From contig NC_080179.1 in NCBI RefSeq assembly GCF_950295315.1, positions 75,550,336 through 75,614,335 on the forward strand: a stretch of DNA of 64,000 nucleotides. Direction: 5' to 3'. The number at the start of each line of letters is the position of its first letter. Position 1 is the stretch's first letter. Below the pieces are notes generated by a model, which saw only the letters and a program-made list of their open reading frames with translations, was not told where the DNA came from and ran no database searches. Position numbers and translations under genes: made by a program. The stretch is from Erinaceus europaeus (lineage: Eukaryota; Chordata; Mammalia; Eulipotyphla; Erinaceidae). Positions 35,190 to 45,670 of this stretch are shown here, piece after piece.

Positions 35190-35850
35190 GCGGACACCGA
35201 GGCCGCGCTCCCCGGACAGACAGACACGCAGGCCGCGCTGCCCGGACAGGCAGACACCGAGGCCGCGCTCCCCGGACAGACAGACACGCAGGCCGCGCTC
35301 TCAGGGACAGACAGACACCGAGGCCGCGCTCCCCGGACAGACAAACACGGAAGCCGCGCTCTCAGGGACAGACAGACACCGAGGCCGCGCTCCCCGGACA
35401 GACAAACACGGAAGCCGCGCTCCCCGGACAGGCAGACACGCAGGCCGCGCTCCCCGGGACAGACACACACCGAAGCCGCGCTCCCCAGACAGACAGACAC
35501 GGAGGCCGCGCTCCCCAGACAGGCAGACACGCAGCCGCGCTCCCCGGACAGACAGACACCGAGGCCGCGCTCCCCGGACAGACAGACACGGAAGCCGCGC
35601 TCCCCGGACAGGCAGACACGCAGGCCGCGCTCCCCGGGACAGACAGACACCGAGGCCGCGCTCCCCAGACTGGCAGACACGCAGGCCGCGCTCCCCGGGA
35701 CAGACAGACACGCAGGCCGCGCTCCCCGGGACAGACAGACACGGCAGCCGCGCTCCCCGGACAAACAGACACCGAGGCCGCGCTCCCCGGGGCAGACAGA
35801 CACCGAGGCCGCGCTCCCCGGACAGACAGACACCGAGGCCGTGCTCCCCG
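35190..35850. repeat. CpG-rich minisatellite, 22 units of 30-31 bp
   Basis: The unit is ggacagacagacaccgaggc followed by cgcgctcccc. I count 22 occurrences of its gccgcgct core (one is gccgtgct), spaced 30-31 bp. Variants differ in cagacag/caggcag, cgagg/cgcagg/ggaag and cccgg/cccggg/tcaggg. It lies in the upstream half of the TCF12 CpG island, and each unit carries three to five CpGs, nearly all intact. Because most units are a multiple of three, long frames stay open on both strands without implying coding. Confidence 0.92.
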
Positions 35851-36548
35851 GGCCGCACCGCTGCAGCGAGGCGCCCCCGGCAGGCGGCGTGGGTTCTCGG
35901 GGACCCCGCACCCGCGTGGCCGGGCCGCCGAGCAGCCTGGGCCGGTGCTCAGCTCGGCCTCGGAGGAAGACGGGAGAGGACAGAACGACTGGACCCCGCC
36001 AGGCCCCCATCGCCTGCGTCTCGCAGATGGGGGTGAACGGCTTTCCTCGACTGTCAAGACTGTCGGGGGCCCTGGCAGTCTCCCCAGGCTGGACGGCATC
36101 AGCGGGGCCGAAGCCTCCGGAGCAACACCGCCGACCGACGAGCAGCTTGACGGGCCTGATGGCGACCGAGGAGACGCGGGGAACGCGTGCTTGCAGCTTG
36201 CGCGGAATCTGGGGTCTGCGCGACATCGGCGGCCCGTGGGCTCGATCCTGCGGCGGGCTGCCCGCTGCCTGCCCCCTCCCGGCTGCTGGCCGCCGCAGGT
36301 GCCTCCAGTCCCAGCAGCAGGTCGGCACAACTGCCGCTCAAATAAGGCCCGGGCCCGGGTTCCCGCCTGGCATCTGGGGAACACGTTTGCGACCAGTGAA
36401 AAGCAATTTGCGGATGGGGGGGGGGGGAGGATGAGAATATGTCCCTTTTATTTATTTATTAATTTAGTATTTTTATTTTTTTGATTGCTGCATGAAAAAT
36501 AGATTCACCACTTGTAGTGTGTGCTGCAGGCGTCTCTCTTTCTCCTCA
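35851..36548. other. Upstream shore of the CpG island
   Basis: GC-rich sequence continues to about 36390, then changes abruptly to AT-rich sequence after a poly-G run (about 36416-36428). No exon, repeat family or confident regulatory element was recognised. Confidence 0.6.
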
Positions 36549-36760
36549 TTTTTTTTTTTTTAATTTTTATTTACTGGATAAGGACAGCCAGAAATCAAGA
36601 GGGAAGGGGCTGGTAGAGAGGGAGAGAAACAGACACCCGCAGCCCTGCTTCACCACTCGCAAAGCTTTCCCCCTTCTGCAGGTGGGGGCTGGGGGCTCGA
36701 ACCCACATCCTTATGCTTTGTAATACCTGCTCTCAACCAGGTGCGCCACCACCCGATCCC
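36549..36760 (-). mobile_element. SINE-A
   Basis: It runs from a T-run and tttatttactggataaggac to aaccaggtgcgccaccaccc. This is the first interspersed repeat upstream of the CpG island. Confidence 0.92.
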
Positions 36761-37326
36761 TATGCTTTTCCTTTTCTAAGAGAACTTAGGAGCCAACTCT
36801 TTCCAGGCTTCCACATCAAGTCAGATAGCCTGTGAACTATACCAACGGTCACCTTCCAAGCAGACACTGAGCGGGTACCCCACAGCTGCCAGCTGGGCCC
36901 CTGCGCATTGAAGGAAGCTTTGGCGCTGCGGTCGCTCCGGAGGGAAGGTGAAAGGCGGGAGGAGCACAAAGGCATGGAGCCACTGGCCTTACCTTTGAGT
37001 CCGAATCAAACAGCTTCTGAACCCGGATCTACCCTCATTAATTAGACCAACAAGGCCAGAGATTCCCATTATGTGGAGTCTGTGCTCTAGGCAACACAGA
37101 CTCCATCATCATTTTTTGTAGCAAAACCCAAAGCATCTTAGTGGAAGGTCAGAACTTGAAAGACAACGTTCCAGTGGAGTCTATGACTCTACCATCAAGC
37201 AGAAGAGAACTCTGGGGCGGGGGGGGGGGGGAGGGGGGGGGGTGTGTGTGTTATAATTTCATCCAAAGGATCTAGTTTTTGAGAGAAAAGGAGAGCCAGC
37301 TTCTCATGCTCTTAAAACTGATTCAA
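36761..37326. other. Upstream flank, with poly-G tract
   Basis: Unique sequence with a long G-run (about 37215-37244) followed by GTGTGT. No gene feature was recognised. Confidence 0.55.
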
Positions 37327-37600
37327 GGGAGCCAGGCGGAGTGGGGGAAAGCCACGTGGTGAGGACCCGCTCAGGGATCCCAGTTCAGTTCCATCGGGGC
37401 TCCTCACCTGCAAGGGGTTCACTTTACAAGCGGTGAACCAGGTCTGTTGGTGTCTGTCTTTCTCTCCTCATCTCTCGATTTCTCTCTGTCCTATCCAACA
37501 ACAACAAGGGCAAAATGGGCCTCCAAGAAGAGATTCACAGTGCAGGCACGAGCCCCAGCGATATCCCTGGATGCAAAAAAGAAAAAGAAAAAAAACTGAT
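37327..37600 (+). mobile_element. SINE-B with 3' extension, diverged
   Basis: Head gggagccaggcggagtgggg is damaged. The B-box region ggatcccagttcagttccat and the extension (ggcctccaagaagagattca) remain. Confidence 0.8.
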
Positions 37601-37847
37601 TCAGAAAAAGAACCTAACATTTGTTCAAACCTCACTGGTACTCTGTCACTTCTGGTAGGTTTTCATCCCACTTTGGCTCGTATTATATTTTACCTTTATA
37701 CTTTTTAAAACCTCATTTAAAATACGGTCTATTGCTGGGGTATTTTCCTTATTAGATTGCACACTCACTAAGAGCCAGAAATGCCTTGCATCAGTCCGTA
37801 CCATTACCAGTGTGGAGTAGACACACAATAGGGGGAACCGAGGAGTG

Positions 37848-38047
37848 AGGGGGCAGATGGTGGCACACTTATTTGAGAGCACATATTACAATGTGCAGGG
37901 ACCAGGGTTCAAGCCCATGGTCCCCACCTGCAGGAGAAAAATCTCACGTGTGGTATGTGCTGCAGGCTTCTCTCTTTCTCCCCCTTCCCTCTCGATTTCT
38001 GGCTCTCTCTATCCAATAAATAAAGATAATAAAAAAAAAAATTAAAG
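37848..38047 (+). mobile_element. SINE-A
   Basis: Head gggggcagatggtggcacac, with tail tccaataaataaagataata. Confidence 0.92.
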
Positions 38048-38569
38048 AGGGACTGGGAATAAACAAAGCAACCACTAGTCAGTGTGGCATGAATTTATTT
38101 TTCATACAGCAATGTTGCCTTCAAATAAATAATTTTAAAATAGGATTTTACCCGCACCAATGGATTTCCTTACCATGTTTCTGGCTGACATGAAAGACAA
38201 AAGGGGTAGGAAGCCTCAGGCATGCAACTCAATTCTGAACCTTTCCTGACCTTGCTAGACAGAGCCAGAAGACATTAATGAAGAACTCAGAGAGAAACAA
38301 CCAAGTAATACCAATTCAGAGTTGAGCAATGCTCTAGTCATATTCTCTCACTCTCTCTCTCTCTATGTCATTAAATGTATTTAATGAATAGTTATTATAT
38401 GCAGGACATGGTGCTAAATGCTGCGGGCAACAAGAAATCTCAAATTTATTCTGCACTCAAAATATTTATATGATTAGATAGATTTTCAGTTCGCTGTGCA
38501 TTCAACTTACTCTGCCCCTGGGCAGACCCAGGAATTCAAACAGCATTAGGTCTGTACTTTCTTCCTTTC
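38048..38569. other. Flanking sequence with one possible SINE-C remnant
   Basis: 38310-38370 (gagttgagcaatgctctagt plus a TC run) looks like the end of a plus-strand SINE-C. The rest is unrecognised. Confidence 0.45.
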
Positions 38570-38745
38570 TTTTTAATATTTTATTTTAATGAGAGAGATG
38601 CAGAGGGGAAGATTAACAGAGATCCAGAGACCAGAGTACTTCTCAGCTCTTGACTTGTGGTGGTACAGAGAATTGAACCTGGGACCTCAAAGCCTCAGGC
38701 ATGAAAGTCTTTGCATAACCATTACTTTGTCTCCCTACCCCGAGT
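38570..38745 (-). mobile_element. SINE-C
   Basis: It has ccagagtacttctcagctct, the B box gaattgaacctgggacctca and aagtctttgcataaccatta. Confidence 0.85.
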
Positions 38746-39317
38746 CCCTGTTTTCTAAGAGTCTCTTCACTCTGCAGTTGGAAACATACACTAGCACAGA
38801 TTTGTCAGGGAGATGGGAATGGTACAGAGAAACAAACCATCAAAAAGAAAAGTCAAAACAATGGGGTTCCCTTCCGTGATATGCACATCTTAGTTAACCT
38901 AGAAAGCTCAGAGGAGAAAGAGAGAGTTCCAATGCCAAGTCATTATCTAAACAGAGTGACTTATTAGCAATAACCATTTAGAACCAAGATGGATGACTAA
39001 GGAAATCTCCCACTTTAAGGGAGAGTCTTGGAGCTTGGAGTCTATGCTTTCCACAGTTGTTTCCTTAGGACTAAAGAACAATGTAATGTAACAGTTTGCT
39101 TAGTAAATACTGTCTCCTGCAAGTTGCTGAAACAGTTCACCTGGATAGTACTCTGCTTTGGCACTGCTCCCAGGGTCAAGCCCCAACTCCACCACATTGA
39201 AAGAAGTTTTAGTGCTCGGGTGTCTCTGCTTCTCAACTAATGAACATGATCTTCTGCACATGGCTACCCACCCACCTTTGGTAAACTAAAAGCCAGTCTT
39301 TTTCATTACTTAATACT
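38746..39317. other. Flanking sequence
   Basis: A decayed minus SINE-E is possible near 39150-39235 (gtcaagccccaactccacca). No gene was recognised. Confidence 0.45.
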
Positions 39318-39443
39318 TTGTTTTATTTATTAGAAGATTGCTCAGTTCTGACTTATGTTGGTGGTGCTGGGGACTGAATCTGGGACTATCTGAGCCCCAG
39401 GCATGACAGTCTTCTGCATGACCACTATGCTATCCTGCAGCCC
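39318..39443 (-). mobile_element. SINE-C
   Basis: It shows agattgctcagttctgactt, B box gggactgaatctgggactat and agtcttctgcatgaccacta. Confidence 0.82.
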
Positions 39444-40652
39444 GCAAGCTCTGCTATAGAAACCAGATTCCAGTAGTCATCCGCTGTCCACTAGTCTCAT
39501 TGCCTCCAGTCAAGATGGAACCCTCACCTTTATGCGATTCACTGATAAGGTTTTGCTTTTTCTCTCTGTTTCTGTACTTCTTGTTAGTGGAGTCACTTAT
39601 CATTTAAATCATTAAGTGGCTGGTATACATTCTATTTTCAGAATTTAAGAGCTATCCCCTAATGGCCCATCTTATATTTAATGTCTCTTTCCTCTCTAGA
39701 ATTCTTTCATATTTCATAAAACCATTATTTACATCAAGATCAAGACTAAATCAGAGGTCAAAAAAGGAAAAAAAAACTGTTAAGAGAAAAGAAGTCAAAC
39801 TTTAGAATATGTAACTTAGAAACAGATTTTTTTTTTTTTTTGAAATGTGGTATAGTTGATCAAGTACACTGAAGCATTTTCTCTGTTTTCCTATGTGTAT
39901 CTTGGCACAATGCCTAGCACATAGCAGATGCTCAATAAATATTTGTTGGGAAATGAGTGACTCTGTACTTCTAGGTAGAAAGGGCAGTTTAACACATGCT
40001 TGGAATCTGGCTGTCTTCAAAAGCCACACTAAGACAACAGTAGTGTTTTGTTTTGTTTTGTATGATTTTAGTGTCAATTTATTGAGAAAATGCTGATTTA
40101 CAGGGTTTTTGTCCTCACTAGGGCAGATTTCCACATATTCCCAAGATAGATATTAGTACATTTCACACTCCACCAAGTCTTGATCCTGCTTTACTATGGG
40201 GCTCAGGTCCCCACCTTCCCCTTAGTGCTTGTCCCTGCCTCCTTCCCAGTCCTCAAATCTGCTTCAATAGACTATATCCCACTAAGGATTCACCCTGTAC
40301 TGCAGTGAAGGTATTTTTAAATGATTTTAGATACAGAAAATGTCAAACCTTTTTTTAAAAAAAGTAAACAGAAGCATATGAAGACTCTCCACATACTTAA
40401 ATCGTCTGTCTTTTTTTTTTCTTTTTGATTGAGGAAATGTATTACAAGCCTATTGTTGTTACAGAGGTTCATTCCACATCTCCTCAAGAGAGGTGTCAGC
40501 ATACCTCACCCATCACTGAGCTGTCTCTTCCCACTCACAGTAAACCATCCATCTTAATAGGGAACTTCTATCTTACCTCCCCATTTTCCCAGCCCCTATT
40601 AAGTTAAAGTACATGTGATGCATCATGTTATATAGAAAATGACCTTTTGCGG
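39444..40652. other. Flanking unique sequence
   Basis: No recognised repeat family. The 110-codon frame at 39802-40134 has no identifiable feature. Confidence 0.55.
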
Positions 40653-40790
40653 GGCTGACAGAATAGCTCATCTGGATAATATACCTGATTTCCCATACCT
40701 TGATCTAGTCCAGCCCCTGACACACTGGCAGAATCTTTGGTGCTGTGGTGCCTTTCCCACACTGTGTCTCTGTCTCTCTCTCATTGAAAA
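40653..40790 (+). mobile_element. SINE-D
   Basis: Head ggggctgacagaatagctca, then catctggataatatacctga and a tctctgtctctctctcattg end. It is similar to 52018. Confidence 0.6.
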
Positions 40791-40799
40791 AGTTGGCCC

Positions 40800-40961
40800 A
40801 AAGAAGTGAAGACCTGGGGATGAAAATAAACAGTTTGGAAGGTGACTTGCCTGACAGTGCATACCTCCCATGCTCGAAGACCAGACCTTGGTTTGAATGC
40901 CTGGCCACCACACGGGAGCATCTGCAAGGGAAAAGCTTCCTGAGCAGTGGATTGGCGCTTT

Positions 40962-41021
<60 letters not shown>

Positions 41022-41115
41022 CCCCCCCCCTCTCTTTCTCACCCTACATCTAAAAGGGGGAAAAATGGCCACCAGAAGAAGTGGAAACATGCACGCACTG
41101 AACCTCAACAACAGT
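40800..41115 (+). mobile_element. SINE with (TC)n expansion and 3' extension
   Basis: B-box region ccttggtttgaatgcctggc, then a (CT)n run (40966-41032, interrupted by poly-C). The extension gccaccagaagaagtggaaa completes the copy. Confidence 0.7.
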
Positions 41116-41154
41116 GGTGGCAAAAAACATACATGCAAAGATAAAATAACCTTT

Positions 41155-41270
41155 TTGTTTTTAATGAAGCGCAGCAACATTGAGCTCTGACTAACACAGT
41201 GCTAGGTATCAAACCTGGTTCCTTGGGTATGCAAGTCCTGTATTCTACCTCCAGCATATGTCCCCACACC
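41155..41270 (-). mobile_element. SINE-C, 3' part decayed
   Basis: ttgagctctgactaacacag, tatcaaacctggttccttgg and tgcaagtcctgtattctacc match the family in reverse. Confidence 0.65.
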
Positions 41271-41815
41271 TTAAAATAATTTAGTTAGGGTGAGAAGCAT
41301 GGTAGAAACAATGACAATGAAATCTAAGAAGCCAATTTGCTGGAAAAATGGATGATTAAAAGTAAAAAAAAAAAAAAACTGTAATGAACTAACAAAACTG
41401 ACCTCTTAAACAGCTAAGCAGAAAATCCGGTAACCAAATCTATACACACCATCATGTCACCAAAAGGCTCCTAACTAGCTAGCTCCAAGTGTCTTTTGAA
41501 AAGAAGGTGAAGAAATGCCGGGAATAAGGAGGATTGTTTGCAAATCTGCTTAGGAAGAAATCAGATTCGCAGACTCCCTGCCCTTTCCAGGTCTGCATTG
41601 TCAGGTGAATGTCTTCCATCTAGACAAAATGCTGCAGCCTGATTATCTGCAGAGGGCAAAGCAGAAGCTTCTTAGGGAGTAGGGGGATTAAATAAGCATG
41701 TCTATAATGAACACTGAGGGCCTCAGCTGGCATTGCCACTTCGACACTGGCTTCTGCCTGTAGGCTTTCTGACTTCTAAGCTGGTCTTCCACAAACAGTT
41801 CAAAATACTGTGTGG
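41271..41815. other. Flanking unique sequence
   Basis: Nothing recognised. Confidence 0.55.
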
Positions 41816-42028
41816 AGGGGCCGGGTGGTGGCACACCAGGTTGAGCACATGTATTACAATGGGCAAGGACCCAGGTTCCAGTCCCTGGTCCCCACCTGCA
41901 GGGGGAAAGCTTTGCAAGTGGTGAAGCAGTGCTGCAGGTGTCTCTCTGTCTATCTTCCTATCTCCCCCTTCCCTCTTGATTTCTGGCTGTCTCTATCCAA
42001 TAAATAAAGATTAAAAAATTTAAAAAAA
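41816..42028 (+). mobile_element. SINE-A
   Basis: Head ggggccgggtggtggcacac, with tail tccaataaataaagatt plus an A-run. Confidence 0.95.
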
Positions 42029-42080
42029 ATACTGTGTGGAGTCTGATCAACTAAAGAAGGAAAAGAAAAAAAAAAGATCG

Positions 42081-42345
42081 GGAGTCGGGTGGTGGAGCAG
42101 TGGATTAAGCGCAGGTGGCGCAAAGCGCAAGGACCTGCGTCAGGATCCTGGTTCAAGCCCCCGGCTCCCCACCTGCAGGGGAGTCGCTTCACAGGCGGTG
42201 AAGCAGGTCTGCAGGTGTCTGTCTTTCTCTCCCCCTCTCTGTCTTCTCCTCCTCTCCCCATTTCTCTCTGGCCTATCCAACAACGATGACATCAATAATA
42301 ACTACAACAATACAACAACAAGAGCAACAAAAGGGAATAAATATT
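42081..42345 (+). mobile_element. SINE-B with target duplication
   Basis: Head ggagtcgggtggtggagcag, ending at aacaaaagggaataaatatt. The A-run plus gatcg on both sides (ending at 42080 and 42364) is the target duplication. Confidence 0.95.
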
Positions 42346-42555
42346 TCAAAAAAAAAAAAGATCGACCTGGGAGGTTCCCCAACCATAAGCCCAAACAGAT
42401 CCACACAGGGAAGTTGGGGGGACCTAAGCCCCCCACCCACTTGCTTAGCTTCCATCAGCATTCCATTGAGCAGAAAAGCAAGGGTTATCACACATCTGAG
42501 AGGAACTCCTGTCACAGGGAACATTTACACACTTAGAGAGCATTTAGGATTATAA

Positions 42556-42905
42556 AAGGTAGCTCAGTGGGTTAAGTGCACATAGCGCAAAGCGCAAGAA
42601 CCAGCCTAAGGATCCCTGTTCAAGCTCCTGGCTCCCCATCTGCAGGGGCATCGCTTCAAGAGCAGTGAAGCAGGTCTGCAGCTGTCTAACCTTCTCTCCC
42701 CCTCTCTGTCTTCCCCTCCTCTCTCCATTTCTGTCTGTCCTATCTGGCAACAACAACAGCAATGACAACAACAAAAACAAAAGCAACAAAAATGGGGAAA
42801 ATGGCTTCCGGGAGCAGTGGATTCGTAGTGCAGGCACTGGCAAATGCTAGAAGAAGAAGTGCAGGCACTGAGCCCCAGCGATAATCCTGGAGGGGAAAAA
42901 AAAAG
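42556..42905 (+). mobile_element. SINE-B with duplicated 3' extension
   Basis: The head starts at tataaaaggtagctcagtgg. The extension is present once up to gcaggcactgg (42841), then partly repeated (gtgcaggcactgagccccag ... cctggagg). Confidence 0.9.
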
Positions 42906-43348
42906 TGTAAGCAGTGGGAAAATTTGCTAAACAAACAGAAGAAAATCAAAGTTTTTAGAAAGCAGAGCAAAAAGACAAAAGGGCTAGCTGAGGAGGTTCA
43001 AAATCCAAATAAACTGGACTGCAAGAAGAAGCCTGAGAAGAAATGAAGCCGTCAGAAGCATCTGAGCAGCATTTCCAGAACTTATTTACATAGATGGGCT
43101 CACAGAGTTTCCACCACAAGGGTGGAAATATCAAAGCAGATGACCGTGAAAGCTGAGCACACAGCAAGGAGAACGTCACGCTTCTAGAGAGAATGCAAAA
43201 TGGGCCTGATGCAAATGACATAGGAGTAAATGTCAGCATGGAATTCATTGCTGAGTAACTGGAAGCTTCAGGGCCATGGGAGGAGGCACTCGGGCAATTT
43301 TCTGGAGTAAAGATATGTGCTAATACCACTCCTAGAAATTTGTTTTCG
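42906..43348. other. Flanking unique sequence
   Basis: A 124-codon minus-strand frame (42955-43329) has no recognised domain, repeat identity or splice support. Confidence 0.5.
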
Positions 43349-43475
43349 AGCCTTGTAGGTAGGGCCGTGAGTAAAGCATTAGACTCTCAGGCAGCAGGTT
43401 CTGACTTCAGTCGCCAGCATCAGATGAGCCAGAGTGATGTGGTTCTGTTCTTTATTTCTATAAATAAATAAATAT
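43349..43475 (+). mobile_element. SINE-C
   Basis: aggtagggccgtgagtaaag through gccagagtgatgtggttctg, then an A/T-rich tail. Confidence 0.75.
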
Positions 43476-43514
43476 ATCCTTTAAGAAAGAGAAAGAAATT
43501 TATCTGAAAGTTAT

Positions 43515-44090
43515 AAAAACACTCATTGGAAAGGAAGTTCGTACCTCTATGTTCATAGCAGAGTTATCACCGACTAAGACAACGATGAAAATACCTAAAT
43601 GCTCATCAGTGAGTGACTGGATGAGACGGCTTACGGTACATACGTTCAGTGGAATCCTACTTAGCTCCTAAAACGATGAAGTACACCTTTATTCAAGACA
43701 CACATGAAAATTAAGGTGATCATGCCAAGTGAAATAAATCAGGAAGGGCAAAACTGGATAGTTTTATTCATATGTGGGGTATAAATAACCAGAGCAACAA
43801 AAAAAAATCATTAGATTCTGTAAATACATACATACATACATACATACATACATACATACATACATACACACATAAATTTCTACACACACACACACATACG
43901 TATGGTGGTTATTGGAGTGACATGAAATGGTGGTGGGGAAAAAAGGGTAGATGGGGCCATTCTGTGAGTGTCCTGACATTTGAACTCAAAGATATTATAG
44001 TGCAATGTATTTCATTCTGAACGGACACCCAGTTGTATGCTACACTTAGCAGGGTCTAGCTCCCTTTGAGGTTAACAAATTAAAAAAAAG
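43515..44090 (+). mobile_element. Old L1 3' end, diverged
   Basis: The first part can be aligned by eye with the end of L1 ORF2 (tctatgttcatagcagagtt; acctaaatgctcatcagtga; cagtggaatcctacttagct), with frameshifts and stops. The (CATA)n run at 43825-43878 and 3' UTR-like sequence follow. Confidence 0.7.
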
Positions 44091-44254
44091 AATAATGTTC
44101 TTCTTTCTAGTTCTCTTGTAGTTTGATCTTGTGTTTAAGTCTGTTTTCCCCCAACCAAGGAATCAGCATTTGCACAATTTCACCATCCTTGGAAGCTTGT
44201 TTCTTTCCCTTTCTCATCTATCTTTCCTCCTTTCCTTTCTTCTTTTTTCCTCTT

Positions 44255-44462
44255 TCCATTTTTCTCTCTTTATTGATAGAGGATGAGAGACAGGGACAGA
44301 AACATAAAGAGTCAGAGACAGATAAAAATTAATATCCACAGTATGGATCCACCACTCATAAAACTTTCCCCCTGCAGATGGGGACAGGGAGGGAGCTTTG
44401 CTCCCAGATCCTCACACATGGTGCCATGTGCACTCTACCCGGTGTGCCACCACCTAGCCCCT
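44255..44462 (-). mobile_element. SINE-A, diverged
   Basis: ctctttattgatagaggatg, then ccctgcagatggggacaggg and acccggtgtgccaccaccta. Confidence 0.85.
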
Positions 44463-44517
44463 AGGGTTTAAATCTCTTTAACCTGTCTGAAATTGATTTT
44501 GTCATAAGAGGCAATAT

Positions 44518-44725
44518 TGGGAGCCAGATGGTAGCAACTTTAGTTGAATGCATCTGTTACCACGCTCAAAGATGCAGGTATAAGCCCCTGCTCCCCACCT
44601 GCAGAAGAGAAGCTTCACATGCAGGGATTAGTACTGCGGGTGTCTCTCTCCTTTATGTTTCCTTCTCTCTCAATTTCTCTCTGTCCTACCAAATCAAATA
44701 ATAGACAAATATTTTTTTTAAAGGG
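44518..44725 (+). mobile_element. SINE-A/B relative, diverged
   Basis: gggagccagatggtagcaac through cccctgctccccacctgcag to the aaatcaaataatagacaaat tail. Confidence 0.75.
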
Positions 44726-44734
44726 GGGAGGTGA

Positions 44735-45012
44735 ATTCTGGGAGATCTCAGTCATAGGTGGGACCTAAAGGGAAAAAAAAGCAAGGGAAATTATAGGATG
44801 AAATTCAATGGACTGCGGTCAATGGCAATAGATGAGGAGGGAGTGGAGGCCTGGGGCTGGGTGGGCAGGTCTAGTGCCCTGTGGTGGAGGAGAACGACTA
44901 CTTGAAACAGGATGAAATATACGGACAGGTGTCTTGGGGAGATGTGGACCATTATCCCTGTGACAACAACAACCTATAAATCAATATCTCCCCCAATAAA
45001 GTGAGCAGAGAA
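44735..45012 (+). mobile_element. Old L1 3' UTR-like segment
   Basis: gatctcagtcataggtggga and the G-rich stretch followed by caatatctcccccaataaag resemble an old L1 tail. Identification is by eye only. Confidence 0.5.
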
Positions 45013-45139
45013 AAGAAAAAACAACACCATTTACAATGTTCTGGATTCCATATCTATACTAATGTCCCTCGTAATCCCAGACACCTGTGTCTTACCACAG
45101 ATTCCAAATCCTTTTTGATGCTTAAGTCCCTTGTATAAA

Positions 45140-45158
45140 AAAGGAATAGTGCTGAGTC

Positions 45159-45195
<37 letters not shown>

Positions 45196-45270
45196 TCTCC
45201 TCCTAACTGGCAGGTGTGATGGAATCATGCGGACACCATATCCCAGTGATAACCCTGGTGAGGAAAAAAG
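45140..45270 (+). mobile_element. SINE 3' end with (TC)n
   Basis: (TC)n at about 45161-45192 is followed by gatggaatcatgcggacacc and cagtgataaccctggtgagg, a B-type extension. Confidence 0.65.
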
Positions 45271-45534
45271 ACAAAACGAAGTATGATATTTGCATATAAC
45301 CTATGCATAGCCTCCTGTATATTTAAAATCATCCCTGTATTAGCCAAATACTATGATCAGGATACATTGCCAACATTAACATTCTCAATTTCTGTTTCTT
45401 TTTTTGTGTGTGTGAGTTCCAAGATTGTAAGATTGAAATGTATAGTTTGACTTCATACCCAGCACAAAAGTCCTGTCCCCACCATCCCACCTCCCAAATC
45501 TCTCTCAAACCTTCCTTCCTTCCTCTCATTCTTT

Positions 45535-45670
45535 CTTTCTTTTAGGAGGGAAAGAGGCAGAGAGAGGGAGAGACTACAACACCAAGCTTCCTTCAGTGCA
45601 GTGGGAGTTGGGCGTGAACCCAAGCGCTGAACATGGCAGAGAGGCGCCTTATGCAAGTGAGCTAGTTCTA
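45535..45670 (-). mobile_element. SINE-E, flush with the large minisatellite
   Basis: agagagggagagactacaac, then ccttcagtgcagtgggagtt and gcgccttatgcaagtgagct. It belongs to the same family as 51600 and 53468. Its last bases (gagctagttctagttcac) run directly into the first minisatellite unit. Confidence 0.75.

Noticed and set aside
34342..36036. 564-codon plus-strand frame rich in Arg, Pro and the repeated word DRQTRRPRSP
   Set aside because: It runs through the CpG island and the 30-bp minisatellite, where GC bias and unit length in multiples of three keep several frames open on both strands. There is no domain and no conserved protein.
34901..36328. 475-codon and 340-codon minus-strand frames with repeated CLSVPGSAAC-like words
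   Set aside because: They are the antisense reading of the same minisatellite, so no coding claim is justified.
42955..43329. 124-codon minus-strand frame as a possible gene
   Set aside because: No domain, no splice signals and no repeat identity. Its length is compatible with chance.
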